NCBI RefSeq assembly: GCF_026151205.1
Contig: NC_087080.1
Coordinates: 15,571,337-15,635,336, forward strand
Length of the DNA: 64,000 nt
Direction: 5' to 3'
DNA from: Bolinopsis microptera
Lineage: Eukaryota > Ctenophora > Tentaculata > Lobata > Bolinopsidae
The notes under the pieces were generated by a model that saw nothing but the letters and a program-made list of their open reading frames with translations, made no database searches and was not told the DNA's origin. Of the stretch, positions 10,858-22,432 are shown one piece after another. Both the position numbers and the translations under genes were made by a program. Numbering within the stretch: the stretch's first letter is position 1; each line of letters starts with the position of its first letter.

Positions 10858-13800
10858 CTATAACGGTTGGAAGATGAATAATTAAAATTCCAACAGCCTT
10901 GAGTCATAGTAAAGGTATTTGTTATTTACCTTTACAATTAAGTTACCTGCAGTCTGTACGAGTTATAGAATTATATTGTCCTAGTCCTACAGACTGGTAA
11001 TCTAATTGTCCAGGAAACACAAATTCCAACTGCTCTGATCTACTTGATAAATACACGTACTACAATTCGGATTCAAACTACTGATGATTCTTTCAAAGAA
11101 ATTTCTAATAAAACAGTAAACTCAGTGCCAACAATTTAAAATGAAATTAAATAAACCACGTTACGACATTTGATTGTTAATTGTCCCGAGAAATCGATTG
11201 GGTATTTGAACGAAACCCATACTCATGGGTAAAGTGGACCGCTGCCAGTGTCTCTCCTTCCCAAATAAAAGGAAATGATATTAATTGGAATAACCGTCCG
11301 CAAATGCAAAATGATACCGAGAATGAAATCGGTCGCTCGCTTTTCCCATTCATTTACAATTGTGATAGATTAAGAAGAACTTTCTGAAGGCAGCTGTACT
11401 CGGCAATAAAGATTCGTTAAACATCAGCTAATTGGACACTAACTATAGTTATACCACCCTTATCCCGAAATACTAGGTATCGACCCGAAAGCAACCCAAA
11501 GAGATTTTTACATCATGTGATTGATGCAATTAATCGACAAGTATTACACTTCGTAAGCCGTAATCAGCTGAGGGGGAGGGGCCGGGGGTTTCCAAATCAT
11601 TATGCTAGTGTAAATATTTCCAAACATTGATAATTATGACCGATAAGAGGTAAGTTGCATGATTTAAGTTTACACTTAAATATTTAAGTGCGACTTTTAT
11701 TTGGGAGTCAAACTTAATGTGCACTTATTACCATGCAGTTGCACCCAATATTGAAATCCCCTCCCCCCATTATATTTATAATAAAAGTAGACTTTATTCA
11801 ATCAAAAATCGTACGATCATAACGATTGATGCATACTGCAAAGCTACGAAGAATGGTACACATTAAGATGGGACGGGATAGTCTTTATCCTATAACACTA
11901 AGTGAGTTATCGAGGATAATATGGATGAAATATTGAATTAGAATATATAATGCATTCTTTAGGGCGGACTGTAAGGGTGTCTGAGGTTGAATTCGTGAAT
12001 GCTTTTGTTAAGGATTGGATTGCAAAGCAACGGCCAGCTACGCGATCTGAAAACTGGAAGAGTTGACATCTTCAATCTACCATTATTTCTTTTGATTGGT
12101 CGGCGTCGACAGTAAGCTTTCCTCACGGTGGCTTTCACAACGCGTCCCCATTCTCCAAGTCCTGCTGCCGGAAAGAGAGAGACTCCCAAATTATATACCA
12201 TAAATATATTAAACCATTATCAATGTTGTTAATAATTTAAATGACAAATATAATTGGCGTATTGATTGAAATTTCCAACCCTTGTATCACAATGCTGGCA
12301 AGCATTACCGTTGCCATTATATTCACAATACTATTTACCCCCTATACTATTATATCCCCTTTATTGTTTTTCAGGCATTAAGACTCATCGAAAGTACTTC
12401 AGCAACTATATTTAAGTTCAAAACAGTCGAATTCAATGTTAAAGATGACAGGAATAAGACATATAGTTAATAGTAATGTGGTGGTTTTTAAGAAATTTGC
12501 GCAAAATACACGCCAGCATATTTAGGGACTATAACGATTGGAAGATGAATAATTAAAATTCCAACAGCCTTGAGTCATAGCAAAGGTATGTGTTATTTAC
12601 CTTTGCAATTAAGTTACCTGCAGTCTGTAGGAGTTATAGGATTAATTGTGGGTGGCGTCGTCAGCTTACAGTGCTCAATCGGCAAGCCGAGAGCTAGATA
12701 CAAAATGAAACGACCGGTTGAGTCAGACAAATGGAGTTATAGGATTATATAGTTTTAGTCCTACAGACTGGTAATCTAATTGTCCAGGAAACACAAATTC
12801 CAACTGCTCTGATCTACTTGATAAATACACGTACTACAATTCGGATTCAAACTACTGATGATTCTTTCAAAGAAATTTCTAATAAAACAGTAAACTCAGT
12901 GCCAACAATTTAAAATGAAATTAAATAAACCGCGTTACGACATTTGATTGTTAATTGTCCCGAGAAATCGATTGGGTATTTGAACGAAACCCATACTCAT
13001 GGGTAAAGTGGACCGCTGCCAGTGTCTCTCCTTCCCAAATAAAAGGAAATGATATTAATTGGAATAACCGTCCGCAAATGCAAAATGATACCGAGAATGA
13101 AATCGGTCGCTCGCTTTTCCCATTCATTTACAATTGTGATAGATTAAGAAGGACTACCCGAAGGCAGCTGTACTCGGCAATAAAGATTCAATAAACATCA
13201 GCTAATTGGACACTAACTACCACCCTTATCCCGAAATACTAGGAATCGACCCGAAAGCAACCCAAAGAGATTTTTACATCATGTGATTGATGCAATTAAT
13301 CGACAATTATTACAATTCGTAAGCCGTAATCAGCTGAGGGGGAGGGTTGGGGGTTTTCCAAATGATTACGCTAGTGTAAATATTTCCAAACATTGATAAT
13401 TATGACCGATAAGAGGTAAGTTGCATGATTTAAGTTTACACTTAAATATTTAAGTGCGACTTTTATTTGGGAGTCAAACTTAATGTGCACTTATTACCAT
13501 GCAGTTGCACCCAATATTGAAATCCCCTCCCCCCATTATATTTATAATAAAAGTAGACTTTATTCAATCAAAAATCGTACGATCATAACGATTGATGCAT
13601 ACTGCAAAGCTACGAATAATGATACAGATTAAGATGGGACGGGATAGTCTTTATCCTATAACACTAAGTGAGTTATCGAGGATAATATGGATGAAATATT
13701 GAATTAGAATATATGCATTCTTTAGGGCGGACTGTAAGGGTGTCTGAGGTTGAATTCGTGAATGCTTTTGTTAAGGATTGTTTTGCAAATCAACGGCCAG

Positions 13801-14410
13801 CTACGCGATCTGAAAACTGGAAGAGTTGACATTGTCAATCAACCATTAACAATGTTGTTAATAATTTAAATGACCAATAAATTCGGCGTATTGATTGAAA
13901 TTTCCAACCCTTGTATCACAATGCTGGCGAGCATTACTGTTGCCATTATATTCACAATACTATTTACCCCCTATACTAATTACTATTATATCCCCTTTAT
14001 TTTAATACTTTCAACACTACTATATAACAAATAATTTGAGATGATTCATCGATCCTGTTGATGGCGGTAAGCCGAAACTAGTCGAGACTCTGCGGATCAT
14101 CCCGAGATACGTTGTATCACTGCTTATGCTCAATGATATCTAAAAAATCTTAAGATCCTAACGTATTTTATCTTGGGAGGATTGCAGCTAATTAACACCC
14201 TTGCTGGACAATCTCTACTTTCCTTAACGTCAGCGAAAGCTTTATCAATATCCCCTTTATTGTTTTTCAGGCATTAAGACTCATCGAAAGTATTTCAGCA
14301 GCTATATTTAAGTTCAAAACAGTCGAATTCAATGTTAAAGATGACAGGAATAAGACATTTAGTTAATAGTTATGTGGAGGTTTTTAAGAAATTTGCGCAA
14401 AATACGCGCC
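10858..14410. repeat. Tandem duplication, two units (~1.67 and ~1.88 kb)
   Basis: The block starting ATAACG(G/A)TTGGAAGATGAA occurs at 10862 and 12532, and everything downstream follows in parallel: the R1 repeat body, GGGCGGACTGTAAGGGTGTC at about 11960 and 13727, TGCTGGCAAGCATTACCG at about 12293 and 13921, and a final ATGACAGGAATAAGACAT at 12447 and 14341. Unit 2 contains about 200 bp (14020-14245) not found in unit 1, and unit 1 has about 60 bp (12080-12200) missing from unit 2. The copies are high-identity, so the duplication is fairly recent. No gene is included. Confidence 0.85.
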
Positions 14411-16020
14411 AGCATGTTATACGAAATTCGGTAAAAAACCCAAAATCGCCATAAACCATGTTTAAATTGAGTTAGAGATTTGAAATTTTGCAGGGCGTCT
14501 AGACGTTGACCAAATCGACTGTAAACAAAATTTCATGTTTCAGGAGTATCGGGAAGTGGGTATTCTGGAACCCCTGTTTTACAACAGATTGTCTATATAT
14601 ATAGACGCTTTGGCAGTCAGTTACAGTCAATTGTGGCCTACATTCAAGTGTCCGTAGATTCAAAAGCTTTAAAGATACAGCCATTTCAGACCACAGGTCT
14701 TGAAAATAATTGTTTAGACTTAAGTTTACGGTATATAAAAAAATTCAACGTCAACATTACCACTTGATGACGTGGTTAACCATTTAAAAAACTAGATTTT
14801 TGACAAAATAACAACTTTTAAAATCGATTTTACAACATTAAGGAGTAATTTTATTCAAAATTTGAGGAACATATTGAAGTTAGATAATTGTTCAAGCATT
14901 CTGAAAATCTACCGGAAAGTTTTCATACCTTGCTCAATGCTCCTTTATAAAGATATTTGCTATTGAAGTTAGTGCTTTTTTAAAGAATAATTTTATAAAA
15001 ATACAATAGTTGTGATTTAGTATTTTCTGGTGTTGGGGCATGCCTTGGGTTGTGGAGCTCAGTTCTGCTTTTTATAGATCTATATTGTGCATTAGGCTGC
15101 TTTTTTGAAGAATTAATTTATAAAAACGTCAATTTTGCGATTTAGTATTCTCTGGTGTTGGGCCATACCAGCATACCTTGGGTGTTGTTGAGCCCAGTTC
15201 TGCTTCCTATAGGTCTATATTGTGCATTAGGCTACTTTTAAAGTTGAAAATCGAAAAATTGCATACGTGGGGACACGCCCAAATTGATAGAAAATTGCTA
15301 AAATCACTGAAAATTGCTATTTTCGCCATTTTCTGTCAACTTTGGAGTCTCGTTGTGATCTAAGTCCTATGTGAAATCTTTTGAAACTTTGCATGCTTAT
15401 CAAACAATACATAATACACCAACATGCAAAAATTTACGGCGATTCAATATTGCATGCGCACGCAACGTCCGCTCAAATTTTGCACGTGCGCAAGGTGAGT
15501 ATTTTGCTCATTCGTCATGTTCGTGATTTCGAACAAATTTTGCAATCACATGACAGTTAAATGGCATTATAAATATATATGAATTAAATGCCAACTTGAA
15601 TGAGTAAAGATGCCATATTCAGTCATAGTTATTGACTTGACATACGTTGCATGCCACTTTTCGTGGCCGAAGGCGGAATAATATTATCTCTGATATTTGT
15701 GATACGTAACATGTATTTAGTTTTACCTGAGGACCTCAGGCTATCATTGATCATGTTCATAAACATAGAGATTAGGCGGAATGGCAGGCTGAGCGCGGCC
15801 CAGTAAAACATGTATCAATCATCGACATATTATATATATATTATATATATATATATTATATATGTGCCTACCTAAACACAAGGAAATGTTTTCAAAGGTA
15901 AAATTTCGAAATCGTTGAAATGACCTCCTTATTAGTGAAGTTATGAGTTTACATTTCGACTTTGTACCCAGACATTATAATCAAAAAGAGATGATATTTG
16001 AGCGCCAAAACCCATAATCA
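13915..16020. repeat. Dispersed repeat, copy 2 (pairs with 415-1437)
   Basis: Homology to the copy at 415-1437 resumes at about 14635 and runs to about 15990 with insertions, notably a duplicated TTCTGGTGTTGGGCCAT segment at 15025-15215 and the inverted copy of the 2463 repeat at 15640-15810, followed by an AT run at 15830-15862. Both copies end by running into the same MITE, so the MITE inserted before this repeat was duplicated, or belongs to it. Confidence 0.65.
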
Positions 16021-16023
16021 TCC

Positions 16024-16398
16024 CAGGAAAAGTTACCGGCTGGTGGTGGTACTAGAGTTGGTTTAATTTAAACAGACGGCATGACCTCGCGCGCGACAAC
16101 AAGCATGATTTGCACGCGTGGCGTATTCCAATATATGTTCAGGCAGCTACCACGTGACACAATTCAGCCAACCAGAGTACAGGAATCCGCAAAGTTAAAG
16201 TTGCAAACTTTTGATCGGCCCGAAAGGGGACTTTTCTGGAGATTTTGAGATAACTCAACAATTACGTTGTCTTGCATTTTCCTCCTGGAGACTGGAAAGG
16301 TAACGTTACTTTTAAAAGAGGAACATGTTACAAAAAACCGAAAGTCTCCAACTCTTTTACTTTCAAAGTTAAGCCCCATCCGGTCAGGGTTCCTGGGA
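16024..16398. mobile_element. Inverted-repeat element nested in a MITE
   Basis: The ends CCCAGGAAAAGTTACCGG and CCGGTCAGGGTTCCTGGG are imperfect inverted copies. The insertion splits the MITE end that is intact at 1446-1461 (CATAATCAT | GGGTAGAGTG), so the order of events is readable. The interior (ATTTGCACGCGTGGCG, GCAAAGTTAAAGTTGCAAAC, TTTTCTGGAGATTTTGAGA) recurs at 17468-17605 and 18050-18208, a second copy that is itself interrupted. Confidence 0.7.
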
Positions 16399-16619
16399 TG
16401 GGTAGAGTGGACCGCTGCCAATAGGTAGTGCGCCATCGACAGTGAGCCGCGCGTGCCGACTGTAGGATGGTTTTTAAGCGCTAATTTCGGCCAGCACAAA
16501 ATTCTTGAAACAAATGCATATTAAGTAACCTTCCCTCAATCCAATTTTAACCAAAATTGGTTAGCTTACTTATATGTCATAGACTTACAAGAAAAGTTCA
16601 CCTAACCATGTGCTTTCGC

Positions 16620-17290
16620 GCCACTGCAGGCGCGCTTGTTTCACAAGTCAAGAACCGCCGTGAGGCGGGCGCGCGCTACTGCAAGCGCAAGGGCTCTGGA
16701 TAGAGCAACAAGAAAAGTGTCCGAAAATTTAAAGCATATCCAACCATTGACGGATGTTACTCGTCTAAATTTCTTCGAAGTAGTAGCCCGATGGCAAGAG
16801 CTACGAAGTAGCGCGCGCCGGGTCATTAACAATGGTCAAATCCAACCATCAAACATTATGTTACAGCTAAAAGCAGCGTATTTTGCCCCATTTTCATCAC
16901 TATATCAACTCCGATATCCACTAAAATTTTCGGACAGTTGTGAAAGCCTAAATGCGCGACGCGACCCAGTAGTGCATCGCGCTACAAATTATTTAATTGT
17001 AAAATTGCATAAACACGCCTACTTGCGCGTTTGTGGTTTGAGAGGGTTCAATTACGCCAGGCTATGTTCATGAACATAATAGCCTAGGGTCCCAAGGTAA
17101 ACATAGCCATGCAGAGTCTACGCGTACATATACGTACTGCGTGACGCGCGCTACTGCAAGCGAGAGGGCTCTGGTTAGAGCAAACTACCCCTTTAGAGTT
17201 TCTACGATACAGGGGAGCCGCGCCCTCGTGCGCGGCGGGTCATACAACGTATGAAAAATATGATATATATTATATGGTGTATCATGTTGT
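16620..17290. other. GC-richer stretch, no recognised gene
   Basis: A plus-strand open frame of 145 codons runs from 16636 to 17073. It resembles nothing I recognise, its start region is an alternating-arginine/alanine run from GCGCGC-rich DNA, and a segment of it (CGCGCGCTACTGCAAGCG) recurs outside the frame at 17147. I treat it as fortuitous. The flanking DNA carries the GTTCATGAACATAATAGCCT repeat. Confidence 0.4.
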
Positions 17291-17299
17291 AAGTTTATA

Positions 17300-17420
17300 A
17301 CCTACCAGGACGCGCGCCGAGTTGGACTCGTCGACTTCAATTAACGGATGGTACTCGAAAAATATTTGTTCCATATATTGGACCGTCGACGAGTCCAACT
17401 CGGCGCGCGTCCTGGTAGGT
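17300..17420. repeat. Perfect 36-bp palindrome with 49-bp spacer
   Basis: Arms 17300-17335 and 17385-17420 are exact reverse complements, GC-rich (core GACGCGCGCCGAGTTGG), and extend imperfectly for a further ~16 bp outward. The perfect arms imply a young foldback or recent gene conversion between arms. Confidence 0.95.
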
Positions 17421-18380
17421 TGTAAACCTACAACGACTTCAATTAACCACGAGCGACATTAAGTTTGATTTGCACGCGTGGCGCATTCCAATGTCCATGT
17501 CCAAGCAGCTAGCACGTGACACAATTTGGCCAATCAGACGACAAAAATCTGCAAAGTTAAAGTTGCAAACTTTTAATCGGCCCAAAATGACACTTTTCTG
17601 GAGACAGAGGGGCGAGAAAGAACTTTTTCAATATAGACAGTTTAGATTTCAATATGGAGCCACAAGGCCAAGGTTAACAGTTAAATAGGTGTGACATACT
17701 ATTATATTCTTATAATTATATCATATGAATTGATTGCACTGCTAATAAATAAAATACTTTGTTTTACTAAAATACTTTGTTTTACTAATATTCAAATGTT
17801 TCTCCCAATATTTGAGATAGGGAATATATTGATTTTTGAAGGGTTGTTTTTATATAGGGTTATTGTGCATGACAATTATGTGCATATTGTTTGAATAATT
17901 TTACTATTGGTGAATATAGACAGTTTAGATTTGAACTTGGAGCCGCAAGGCCAAGGGTGATTTTCAAAATATTGAGTTTTTGAAGGGCTATTTTTATATA
18001 GGGTCATTGTGACATGATGTGTATACTGTTTGAAACATTTTATACTCCTTTTCTGGAGATTTTGAGATAACTCAAAATCTACAATGTCCCTAATTTTCCT
18101 CCTGGGGAGGTAACCTTAGTTTTACGAAACGAACATTTTGTTGAAAACCAGACGTTTCTATCTCTTTAATTTTCGAAGTTAGGCCCCTACCAGTAAAGTT
18201 TTCTGGGAGTGATTTCTCTCCGGGGAAACTTTGTTAATACAGATAGTCTAGATTTGAACTCGAAGCCACAAGGTCAAGGGTGATTTTCAAACGTTTCTCT
18301 CAATATTTGAGATATGGAATATAATAATTTTTAAAAGGTTGGTTTTATATAGGGTCATTGTGACATTATATATATACTAG
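17421..18380. repeat. Split copy of the 16024 element with internal tandem segment
   Basis: Element sequence at 17468-17605 continues only at 18050-18208. The ~450-bp interruption contains a segment with GACAGTTTAGATTT..GGAGCC(A/G)CAAGGCCAAGG at 17636, 17926 and again, diverged, outside at 18246. The rest of the duplicated segment (ATTTTTGAAGGGTTGTTTTTATATAGGG, less than 20 bp conserved per block) also repeats three times. There is no gene. Confidence 0.6.
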
Positions 18381-18487
18381 TGTAACTGTAACCCGGCCTT
18401 CGGCCGGGATTTCACTGCCGCAGTTAAAAAGGGTAGGAGTAATTACCCGCTGAGTCAAAACACGCATTAGGTGACCCAATAGCAGGG

Positions 18488-18628
18488 ATCGACCGGGGAC
18501 GAAATTTAGCCGGGGCCGGGACCAAGTTGAATCAGCCGGGGCCGGGATTAACCGGGATTTTGAAATGTTGCCAGGGCCGGGGCCGGGATTGGCTAAAATA
18601 TGCCGGGGCCGGGGCTGGGGCCGGGATT
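18488..18628. repeat. GGGGCCGGGA minisatellite, copy 1
   Basis: An irregular array of CCGGGGCCGGGATT-type words, eight or so copies, several preceded by TTGAAA or GGCTAAAATA. A sister array in the same orientation lies at 21500-21650; the two bracket the reverse-transcriptase element. Confidence 0.9.
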
Positions 18629-18916
18629 GTTTTAATCTAATTTTGAACCTTTTTGAAAGTTTCCGAAACTCGTATCAACTTAACCGGAAACGAGTAGTCA
18701 TCTATGATCTGATGACTATCATCATCATCTGCATTGAGTCGGCCTCACTCTCTACTGTTTTTAAAGAAAAATATGTCAAACAGTATATATATACATTCAA
18801 TTAAATCAAGTGATGCAATTGGCAGAGCACAATCAAATTTTAAGTGTTGCAATTGGCAGAGCACAATTCATTGCTACTAATAATTTTTTCAAAAACATTT
18901 TAACAAAACACATGAT

Positions 18917-21195
18917 CTACTCCATTATAGGGGCAGGGATGAGGTTGTATGAAACTTCTGATAGCTGAATCTCACGTTTGGTGTCCACCTTCTTTCCTCG
19001 GTACCCTCGTAGAGCAATAAGAGTTGTTCTCAACATTGCAAATCTTATCCTAGTTCTCACGTGTCTTACTACATCGCAGTACCTTTCCTTCCTTTTTCTT
19101 GCAATGAGGTCTGCTACTCTGTTGACGAACTGCTTACACTCTTTAGACATTCCTCCAGATGTGAGGAATACAGCCGGGGTGAAGGTAGCCTTCTCCACAT
19201 TCAACACTCTCTCCAAGTACTCGTCCTTCTTCTCTTTCTCGTTCTCTTCGTATACTTCTTGAAGAGTTTTTGTCCTGTTTGATAAGCAATTGGGGTGTGA
19301 AACCCTTATGAGTATTGCTGGAAGCACAGTATAAGGCCTACACGGACCGCCTCTAACTAGCCAATCCCTGTTTACATGCCGTGTAGCAGGGGACTAGAAA
19401 GAGCTAAACTAGTAAGCGGGGCATAGCCAATACACTATACTTCCATCATTGAGTATATTACCAACCAAAGGAAAAATTTCCTTGTGTTTGGAATCTACCA
19501 AGACGAAAGTTGTACAATCCAGCGAAATTCCGAAGAATCATTCCAGTAGACTAGGCGCATTGCAACCACAGCCACGGAAATACTTATGAGTATTGCTGAA
19601 AGCACAGTATAAGGCCTACACGGACCGCCTCTAACTAGCCAATCCTTATGTCAAGAAAGGTCTTATCAAATGGAGTCCAAACTCCTTTAGCAGATACATC
19701 AAGCCGAGCTTGGTCACCTGTTATAGTCTTGGGGTTGAGGCAGTCACCCTCATTCACCTTCTGTAGCTGGGGTTCAACTTTTACATCATGACATACCTCA
19801 CGAAGTAGATTTGCCATTGTGTCTCTGATGTTGTTGTGGGTCATTATCACGTAGCCCCCTAGCTTACAGGTGAGAAGGTGGTCAAGATCACTTGTTTTCC
19901 CACATCCACAGGTGATGGGAGTGTTTGGTATCCACCAACTGTAGCGTAAGCAGACACTGTCTCGAAACTCCTCTTTGTTCAGAGTGTAGCCATACTGCTG
20001 AAGTGGCAATGTGTTAAGCCAACTGGACGCTCCCTTTTCTCTTGCTGTTAGTAGTGCTCTCTTAGAGGAGGTGCCACATCTTTCAGCTATAGCGTTAAAC
20101 TTGGCTTGGAGCTCGGAATTCTTCAAATTTTTTATCATTTCTTTCCCTGATTTGGTGAGGTTACTGGATGCAGTGTAAACTTCCTGTTGGTCCACTATTG
20201 CCTTTGTAAGCTCGGTGGTGAGTAGCTTGGAAGCTGTGTACTCAGACTGGCATTCCTCGTGGGGTTTACCAATGCCCAATCCTCCCAATCTTATTGGTAG
20301 ACTTAACACGTTCCTCTCTAAGTCTGAAATCTCCCTGCCCAGCATCTTTGGCAGAAGCTTTTGTCTTATTTCATGTTCTAGCGGCTCCATGGCTTCAGAG
20401 ATATGAGGAACAGTCCTTTGAACAAACTTCCATCGGTGTTGTATGCCAGAGATGTAGGCTGAATAGGCTGCTTGAGGCTCAGATTCTGCAATATCAGCTA
20501 GCATCTTGATGTCTTCGCACCACCCTTGGACCTTATCGGCAATGTACTGATCTTTGACACCTGTATTGCCAAGTACTGCACCAAGATGCCTTGTGCCTGA
20601 TGTTATTTGCATATTGAACTCTCCAAACAATGCCTTGGCCTGGTCAATCATCTGAGGGTCCTTCACTACTAGAATGCTTTTAGATGGGTTAGGAAAATAA
20701 CCATACTTAGGTCCAACTTGGAGCAACTCCTTCCACCACTTATACACTGCCTCCAATTTCCCTCCAGCAGCACTATCATCGGCAAACCACACCTGTTTGA
20801 TGATGTTTCTCAGGCGGTCGATAAGTGGCTTGGTGCTAAGAGCATATCCACCAGTGGCAATATTGTCTCCTTGAGTGAAACCTTCGCAGCTCTTGATGAT
20901 CACTCCCTTGCTGTTTGCCACATAAAGGTCTGTTGGTTCTCTGTAGGTGTTCTCAAAATATTTAGCAAGTGGTGGGCAAACATACTGCATGTTGTTGGTA
21001 GCAGCAGTCCTATTGAGAGCGTTGAATGCGTTGGAAGCATCCACTAACAAAATGGCTTCCGTGTCCTCATCATCGTGCACCTCTGCCATAGCATGTATTG
21101 CTGCCTCGATCCCCCCTTCATGGCCTGCACATGTTTGAAGTGGTCCAGCATTCTTCTGAACTGTTTTTTGCTCCTGAACTGAATTGTTTGACGTT
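18917..21195 (-). pseudogene. Retroelement reverse transcriptase, 5'-truncated and interrupted
   Basis: The minus-strand frame 21089-19635 (484 residues; coding similarity extends upstream to about 21190) starts just before RT motif A (LLVDASNAFNALNR), passes motif B (EGFTQGDNIATGGYA) and carries the catalytic FADD in VWFADDSAAGGK. A zinc-knuckle-like CGCGKTSDLDHLLTC follows near residue 388. The C-terminal block ARLDVSAKGVW..FLDIRI recalls a PD-(D/E)XK-type nuclease. The frame then breaks at 19650 and the rest of the protein (SFTP-like KATFTPAVFLTSGGM, RIRFAMLRTTLIALRG) resumes at about 19303 and runs to 18917. The ~340 bp between is a separate insertion flanked by CCTTATG. The family resembles RT proteins abundant in cnidarian and sponge genomes, from memory. 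The N-terminus is missing and the copy is inactive, although motifs A-C are intact. Confidence 0.8.
19304..19650 (+). mobile_element. ~340-bp insertion with 55-63 bp terminal direct repeats
   Basis: Direct repeats 19305-19367 and 19583-19645 differ at about one base. They enclose ~215 bp with no ORF. CCTTATG stands immediately before the first AGTATTGCTG and immediately after the second copy, and removing one repeat period restores the RT reading frame. This fits a short retroelement (a TRIM- or retrozyme-like unit) or integration of a partial dimer of a ~278-bp circle. Bases 19340-19420 can fold into a pseudoknot that covaries with the element at 21870. No hammerhead core (CTGATGA..GAAA) is visible. 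Confidence 0.7.
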
Positions 21196-21499
21196 TGTAC
21201 TAGTTATATGAAAGAAAACGGTACACAAACACATGACTTTACTCAAACTTTTTAATCAACCTCAAACTTTTTTAACAAACATTAATATTTTACATTCTTT
21301 GTAAATTCAAAGTTGAAATTTTCTGAATATCAAACTGGAATGATGTCAAGTCCTCGTATTTATATTTTTCACTCGATCTCATGTTACCGAAAATTTTGTG
21401 TTTAATTTAAGTCTAAAAATCAAGATAAATTCTGATAATCTATCGGTTTAAATTGAGGCAGAAAATACGAGAAATCCCGGCAAAAATTGACAAAAACAG

Positions 21500-21650
21500 C
21501 CGGGCCGGGGCCGGGATTGGGGGCCGGGATTGGGGGCCTCTGGCCGGGGCCTCTGGCCGGGGCCGGGATTTTGAAAATTATTTTGCCGGGGCCGGGCTGG
21601 GGAAAAAACACAAATCCCGGCCGTATCCGGGGCCGGGGCCGGGATCCCAT
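21500..21650. repeat. GGGGCCGGGA minisatellite, copy 2
   Basis: An array of GGGGCCGGGATTGGG and CTCTGGCCGGGGC words, same word and same strand as the array at 18488. Long frames on both strands through this array (Pro/Gly-rich) are artefacts of the repeat. Confidence 0.9.
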
Positions 21651-21869
21651 CGATCACTGCCCAATAGTATCTTAAACAATAATTCGATAATCAGTTCTTT
21701 CTCGTAGAAAATTAAGTCATTATTAGGCACCACATTCCATGATCATAAGGTCCAAACACTGACTATTACACCTCATCCGTTCACTCCCGTCTTGAATTTG
21801 AACCGCTTTCCATTTTTATTTAAATCGTTTTAGAAATTAACCCTTGTTAACTCCGCACCACAACCGCCT

Positions 21870-22247
21870 ATTATAAATCAAGAGGCTTGCATATAATGAA
21901 CATATTGACATGGGTGCAGAGTTGAGTCTGTACGGAACCTAGTAGTTTCAGTTCCTTGTTTAACTTGCCGTACAGCAAGGACATCCACTACTTTAGCCCG
22001 GCGAGGCACATAGCTCACTCTACAACTCCGTGTCAAATGTTTCATATATAATACTAGCCAATTTCACAAGATATATCCTTATGTTTGAGAAGCGCTCGTT
22101 AGAACTGCTTCCTTTCCCTTCAGTATCCCACAGTCTCTCGAGTTTCGTAACTGCCAGAGAGCTCTCTTAAACAATTACTAGACCCGGTGATTATAAATCA
22201 AGAGGCTTGCATATAATGAACATATTGACATGGGTGCAGAGTTGAGT
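21870..22247 (+). mobile_element. Short element with 58-bp terminal direct repeats, relative of 19304
   Basis: Identical 58-bp direct repeats (21870-21927 and 22190-22247, starting ATTATAAATCAAGAGG) enclose ~260 bp without an ORF. TTATA stands before the first repeat's AATCAAG and again directly after the second repeat's GTTGAG. The segment after the first repeat (21926-22015) aligns with 19349-19430: TGTTTA, TGCCGT, AGCA.GG, AGC..GGC..GGCA..TAGC. Arms CTGTACGG/CCGTACAG and CCTTG/CAAGG interlock. The function is unknown; it is most easily read as a second, older member of the same non-coding element family. Confidence 0.6.
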
Positions 22248-22432
22248 TATATTTGAAAACACGCATAACATTGTCTTATGAAAGTATGAACTCTCTCTCT
22301 GCAGTCCAAACAGACCCTAAACACTAACAGTGCCCCCTCCCCTAATAAGCTTATGGTATAACATTACAGCGAATCTTACTGGGCTAACCCAATTATGACA
22401 CTACTTATGCAGTAAAAATTTATTCATACTAC

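Noticed and set aside
16636-17073. 145-codon frame as a gene
   Set aside because: No recognisable motif, part of its sequence recurs outside the frame, and it lies among repeats.
21420-21675. Proline/glycine-rich frames on both strands
   Set aside because: Artefact of the GGGGCCGGGA minisatellite.
19340-22020. Hammerhead or HDV-type ribozyme, or spliced-leader RNA gene
   Set aside because: No CTGATGA/GAAA core, pairing order unlike HDV, and no leader-GT plus Sm-site arrangement that I could place; left as an unidentified fold.
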